This document shows, one piece after another, positions 60,350 through 64,000 of a stretch of 64,000 bases of DNA. Position 1 is the stretch's first letter; each line of letters starts with the position of its first letter. Source of the stretch: JALHFZ01 sp963674625 (GTDB lineage Bacteria; Synergistota; Synergistia; Synergistales; Aminobacteriaceae). Below the pieces are notes generated by a model. That model was not told the DNA's origin and did no database searches. It was given only the letters and a program-made list of their open reading frames with translations. A program made the position numbers and the translations under genes. The DNA is taken from assembly GCA_963674625.2 (NCBI GenBank), contig CAXXXO010000004.1:992001-1056000 (forward strand). Direction: 5' to 3'.

Positions 60350-61366
60350 TTATTCAAGGACAAATTTGGATGTGATTTCTTCGAAGGCTTTATCGCCGAC
60401 CACTTTTTTGAACTCGCCCCATGAGGCTTCCCGGCCGACTTTGGCGAAGGCCTTGAGCTGCTCATCCGTAAGCCTGTAAACTTTCGTGCCGGCTTTTTCC
60501 ATCAGATCGACATATTTGTTCTGATCCCCTTCGACCCGGCCCCAACGGCGCTGCTCAAGCTCTTTTGCCTTCGCGTCGAGAATCTTCCGGTCTGCTTCCG
60601 ACAGGGATTCGTACAATTCGAGATTCATCGTGAAGGGCCAGCACTCGAAATGGGTATTCGCAGCGATATACACCTTCATGATATCCTGAAACGAAACGTG
60701 ATAGTTCTCTGCGCCGCCGCCGAAGATCCCGTTCACTATGCCTGTCTGAGCGGCGGTAAAGAACTCGGAGAAAGGAAGAGGAGTGGCCTGATATCCGAAA
60801 GCGTTCGCGAGACCTTCCCATGTCTTCATCGTCGGTACCCTGACCTTCAGATTTTTAGGCGCCGTAGGATCGGTGGGATTCGTGGGTTCCTTCAGAAGTC
60901 CTATGCCGCCGAAATAAACGGGCCAATAGGCGAGAACCTTAATATTCTGCTTCTTGAACAGTGATGCGATATAGTCTGCAAAAGGAGTTCCGGAGGCGTA
61001 GTTCTTCTTCGCGAGTTCGTAATTTGGGACGACGTACTGGAGTGCGTAGGCGAGAAGTTTTTTATCCACATTGGTTGCTGCGGACATAATGCCCATTTCG
61101 ACGGCGCCTATGCTTATTTTTTCCTGAACGACGGTATAGTCGCCGAGCTGGTTGGCGCCGTAAATCTGGACGTTGACTCTTCCATCGGTGGCTTTGCGCA
61201 TCTCGTCGGCAAACCAGGTCATTTCCTTGTCAATTTCAGAATTGGCGGGGCGGATATGAGCGACTTTCCATGTGTAGGACTTCTCGGCAGCAATGGCATT
61301 TCCTCCGAGAAACAGGAAAAGCATGGCAATTGCCAGAGCGTACAGAATCGCGTTTTTCTTTTTCAC
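60350..61366 (-). CDS. dctP: TRAP transporter substrate-binding protein (DctP, copy 2)
   Basis: A 338-residue receptor with signal peptide (AILYALAIAMLFLFLGGNAIA). VAHIRPANSEIDKEMTWFADEM, GANQLGDYTVVQEKISIG and NLKVRVPTMKTWEGLANAFGYQATPLPF (conserved Arg) align along the whole length with copy 1, so the two receptors should bind related carboxylates. It stands downstream of its own dctQ and dctM. Confidence 0.93.
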   Translation of the reverse strand: MKKKNAILYALAIAMLFLFLGGNAIAAEKSYTWKVAHIRPANSEIDKEMTWFADEMRKATDGRVNVQIYGANQLGDYTVVQEKISIGAVEMGIMSAATNVDKKLLAYALQYVVPNYELAKKNYASGTPFADYIASLFKKQNIKVLAYWPVYFGGIGLLKEPTNPTDPTAPKNLKVRVPTMKTWEGLANAFGYQATPLPFSEFFTAAQTGIVNGIFGGGAENYHVSFQDIMKVYIAANTHFECWPFTMNLELYESLSEADRKILDAKAKELEQRRWGRVEGDQNKYVDLMEKAGTKVYRLTDEQLKAFAKVGREASWGEFKKVVGDKAFEEITSKFVLE

Positions 61367-61496
61367 AAAAATCCCTCCCTGAAATTTTGTTCGACAAAAC
61401 TTCTTCTTTGTCGGTTGATATTACCTCGCGCAGATCTACCGCTCAGTTTTTTTCTTCGCATACCCCCTTTCTTCACAGCGAAAAAGCCGTCCGTTT

Positions 61497-62795
61497 CTAT
61501 ATATACCCCAGCAGTCGCGGAAGGGTCAGAGAGAGAGGTGGCCAATATGTCGTCAAAAGCATGACAGGTACATATCCGAGGAGGAAAATGCCAAGGGGCG
61601 GAAGAATATCGACAAATTCCACATTTCCGATCCGCATGCCGAGATAGAGAAGGCTCGCGTAGGGCGGTGTCAGGCTTCCGATTGCAAGATTAACGCAGAA
61701 TATGGCGGCGTACTGAATGGGATGGAGACCGATCGCCTGGGCGAGAGGCATCAGCAGCGGTGCAACCAGAATGATTCCCGTGACGTCGTTGACTATCATG
61801 CCTATGAACAGAAGGAGAAGGTTGATCAGGATGAGGATCATTCCCTTATTTGTTGTGAGGCTGAAGACGGCTTTCACGATCAACTGGGGAATCTGGAGCA
61901 CTACGTACGTCTGACTGAGCATCATGCTGCACATGATCATGATCATGATGGACCCGGTGGAAATGGCGGAGCTTTTTGACACGGCCCAGAAGCTGCGCAA
62001 TCCGAGCCCTCTATACACCAGAAAGCCGACGGGAATGGAATAGACGACGGCTGAAGCTGCGGCTTCCGTAGGAGTCATGACCCCGCCGTAAATTCCTCCG
62101 AGAATGAGGACCGGCATAAAGAGCGCTGGAAGAGCTTTCCATCCCTTGCTCACGATCTGACGTCTTTTTTCCCTGCCGCTGATGGGAGGAAGCATCACCA
62201 GCGGAAATTTTCGTGCATAAAAGATATTTATTCCGCAGAAGATCAGCATGGTGAGAATACCGGGGCCGACGGTGGAAAGAAAGCAGGCGAGAACGCTTGT
62301 TCCTGTAACCCATCCGAAGATGATCAGCGGCGTGCTTGGCGGAATGAGAACTCCCAGCACTGAAGAACAGGTTACGAGAGCGGTGGCGAAAGGCCGCGGA
62401 TATCCTCTCTTTTCCATTTCGGGGATGAGCATGTTTCCCGTTGCGGCAACTCCTGTGAAGGCACTTCCGGAAATAGCTCCGATGAGAGCGCATGTGACGG
62501 TGGCCACCACACCGAGTCCTCCACGGATTCTGCCGACAAAGACATCCACGAATTCGAGAAGATATTTTGTTATGCCGCTCTCGCTCATCAGCCCTCCAGC
62601 ATAGATGAACAGCGGAATGCACAGAAGGGCGGGGCTGAGGATCTGCTGAAGGCCCCACATCATCATGCCTTTCATGGTGACATCTCCGGCAATGCTCATG
62701 AACATGAGAGCGCCGCTGAAGCAGAAAGCAATGGGGATGCCCAGGGACAGAAGACCCATAAGGATGGCGAGGGAAATAATGGAAATCGTCACCAT
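61497..62795 (-). CDS. dctM: TRAP transporter large permease (DctM, copy 2)
   Basis: A 432-residue DctM, exactly as long as copy 1. LLSLGIPIAFCFSGALMF, GAISGSAFTGVAATGNMLIPEMEKRGYPRPFATALV, GIYGGVMTPTEAAASAVVYSI and VNLAIGSLTPPYASLLYLGMRIG correspond block by block to copy 1. The ATG is 2 bases after the dctQ stop. It would be sodium-coupled like other TRAP systems. Confidence 0.95.
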   Translation of the reverse strand: MVTISIISLAILMGLLSLGIPIAFCFSGALMFMSIAGDVTMKGMMMWGLQQILSPALLCIPLFIYAGGLMSESGITKYLLEFVDVFVGRIRGGLGVVATVTCALIGAISGSAFTGVAATGNMLIPEMEKRGYPRPFATALVTCSSVLGVLIPPSTPLIIFGWVTGTSVLACFLSTVGPGILTMLIFCGINIFYARKFPLVMLPPISGREKRRQIVSKGWKALPALFMPVLILGGIYGGVMTPTEAAASAVVYSIPVGFLVYRGLGLRSFWAVSKSSAISTGSIMIMIMCSMMLSQTYVVLQIPQLIVKAVFSLTTNKGMILILINLLLLFIGMIVNDVTGIILVAPLLMPLAQAIGLHPIQYAAIFCVNLAIGSLTPPYASLLYLGMRIGNVEFVDILPPLGIFLLGYVPVMLLTTYWPPLSLTLPRLLGYI

Positions 62796-62797
62796 TT

Positions 62798-63340
62798 TTA
62801 TGCACTCTCCTTTTCAGCGGCAAAGGGGATTTCCGGAGGCGTTGCGGCGAAAAGGCGGGCATATTCGATGAACTCGACAATTCCATAGAGGAGCATCAGT
62901 CCCATGCAAAGAAACACTGATGCTTCCGCATAAATCCATGGAATGAAAAGCGTGTCGCTGAGTTTTTCAACCCGGAGGGCGTATTTGAGAAAATCATATC
63001 CCCAATAGGTGAGCCACATGAGAATTCCGGTACTGATGAGTGCCGCAATTGCCCGAAGCAGATACACTTGCTTCTTCTTATGGAAAAAAATCTCTATGAC
63101 CCTTGCGATGAGATGGCTCTGCTCCGATGATGCCTTTACGGCTGCGAACAGGTAGAGCCACGTCGTCGGGAAATAGGTCAGTTCCTCTATGCCCATAAGG
63201 GGTGCACGAAAAACATATCTCAAAAGAACCTGTCCGAAGACGAGTGATGCAATCGCGATGATGCTCAAAACGATGAGAATGTCGAGTGCCTTGTCAAGAG
63301 GCCGGAGCATCTTCCGCAATGGAAGCTGGTACGTTGTCAT
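62798..63340 (-). CDS. dctQ: TRAP transporter small permease (DctQ, copy 2)
   Basis: A 180-residue DctQ subunit with four spans: IAIASLVFGQVLLRYVFRAPLMGIEELTYFPTTWLYLFAAV and the last helix EASVFLCMGLMLLYGIVEFIEYA. It matches copy 1 in layout. It is the first transporter gene of this unit and follows the cysteine-desulfidase-like gene after 54 bases. Confidence 0.92.
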   Translation of the reverse strand: MTTYQLPLRKMLRPLDKALDILIVLSIIAIASLVFGQVLLRYVFRAPLMGIEELTYFPTTWLYLFAAVKASSEQSHLIARVIEIFFHKKKQVYLLRAIAALISTGILMWLTYWGYDFLKYALRVEKLSDTLFIPWIYAEASVFLCMGLMLLYGIVEFIEYARLFAATPPEIPFAAEKESA

Positions 63341-63394
63341 TCCGGATCATCCTTTCAGCCTGAAGCTGCGTCCAGTTTTCAGCTTTTGAAGAAC

Positions 63395-64000
63395 TCAGCC
63401 GCGTCCCTTCGCTTTTTCCCGTTCGATGATAATCCTGGCCATTACCGTGGCCGCTTCCGTCATACCCTCCTGAGCCAGGCGCCCGATAGCCGCCATGGAT
63501 TCATCGGCGTTGTCGCAGACGAGCCCGTCGCCCTTCGGAACCACGTAGCCGGATTTGGCGAGAAGGGCCGACTCTATAGCCATTCCTGCTGCAGCGGAAA
63601 GTTTGAGGGCACAGCCGTATTTGGCTCCGTCGCATACGATTCCCGTAAGGCTTCCGGCGATATTCTGAATTGCCCTGTCGGCACAATCGACGTCACCGTC
63701 CAGAAGCATGGATGCTCCGGCGGCTACGCCGATTCCTGCGGCGATGGCGCATGCGCAGATGGCGGAGAGCCGGCCTATGCGGCTCTTCATAAGGATCGTA
63801 AGCAGATAGCTCAAAGCGACTGCCCGAAGCATCTTTTCTTCTGACAGCCCGAGCTCCTCCGCCATGACCACAAGGGGAAGCATCCCCGTTATTCCCACGT
63901 TTCCGCTCGTAGCGCAGCTCATGGCCGGGAAACCGAGGCCTCCCATACGGGCATCCGAGGCTGCTGCAGTGTAAGACTTGACCTTCATCACTAGGTCTCC
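63395..64000 (-). CDS. UPF0597/L-serine dehydratase alpha-type protein (YhaM/CyuA-like), 3' part
   Basis: The start lies beyond the window, and the frame stays open to base 64000. The visible 200 residues read YTAAASDARMGGLGFPAMSCATSGNVGITGMLPLVV, then SAICACAIAAGIGVAAGAS and AGSLTGIVCDGAKYGCALKLSAAAGMAIESALL, the Fe-S-cluster cysteine pattern of the serine dehydratase alpha domain as found in the YhaM/CyuA group. CyuA degrades L-cysteine to pyruvate, sulfide and ammonia. Its place at the head of the TRAP/opine/dehydratase unit suggests that the pathway yields an amino acid (inference). Confidence 0.82.
   Translation of the reverse strand, partial: GDLVMKVKSYTAAASDARMGGLGFPAMSCATSGNVGITGMLPLVVMAEELGLSEEKMLRAVALSYLLTILMKSRIGRLSAICACAIAAGIGVAAGASMLLDGDVDCADRAIQNIAGSLTGIVCDGAKYGCALKLSAAAGMAIESALLAKSGYVVPKGDGLVCDNADESMAAIGRLAQEGMTEAATVMARIIIEREKAKGRG

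Overview
The window reads as a chromosomal segment of an amino-acid- and organic-acid-fermenting anaerobe, most likely of the phylum Synergistota (Synergistaceae, Aminivibrio-like; genus is inference). The main evidence is a Synergist-CTERM-type sorting tail on a secreted beta-helix protein, a glycine-reductase selenoprotein A (GrdA), a complete V/A-type ATPase operon, and many TRAP and tripartite-tricarboxylate transporters. Coding density is high, GC-rich third positions produce many long antisense shadow ORFs, and convergent genes are separated by long, often perfect, hairpins.

Layout. 1-4858: 3' end of a tartronate-semialdehyde-reductase-type enzyme, a TctCBA importer and a zinc alcohol dehydrogenase. 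4949-6485: a LysM/M23 murein hydrolase and an FmdE-type protein. 6560-12915: a fused TRAP permease with a TAXI binding protein, a ThDP-dependent acetolactate-synthase-like enzyme behind a promoter buried in a 49-bp palindrome, an FCD regulator and an ATC-hydrolase-family protein. 13197-18662: TspO, a TolB-like propeller, a PAS/HD-GYP protein, a frameshifted NhaC antiporter and a DUF488 protein. 18730-27320: V-ATPase genes in the order D-G/H-C-I-K-F-E-A-B. 27578-29532: ECF sigma factor, zinc anti-sigma factor and a secreted Gly-rich protein. 29709-33975: MazEF, a 72-residue Fe-S selenoprotein read through an in-frame UGA, a UmuD-like/UmuC pair and an amidohydrolase. 34213-37125: the beta-helix protein, a decayed HigB with an intact HigA-like partner, and orphan grdA, also read through UGA.

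37159-41805: aroB and aroF behind what looks like an attenuator (promoter, aromatic-rich 52-codon leader ORF, strong terminator), an aminotransferase and panB. 42119-64000: a 22-kb minus-strand catabolic region with two TRAP transporters, two opine-dehydrogenase-like proteins, two ornithine-cyclodeaminase/mu-crystallin-like proteins, M20 and M24 peptidases, a DUF3798/ABC importer, a two-gene UxaA/SuyAB-type dehydratase and the end of a cysteine-desulfidase-like gene. Two promoters in this region share the same -35, -10 and a downstream 22-bp element with identical spacing. This suggests that the GntR/FadR-type regulator encoded behind one of them controls both units.

The most interesting items are the small CopZ/BFD-like selenoprotein with a well-placed bacterial SECIS-like hairpin, the aro attenuator, the duplicated opine-type locus with its shared operator, and a UmuD-like protein that lacks its catalytic residues. 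I found no CRISPR array, insertion sequence, tRNA or rRNA.
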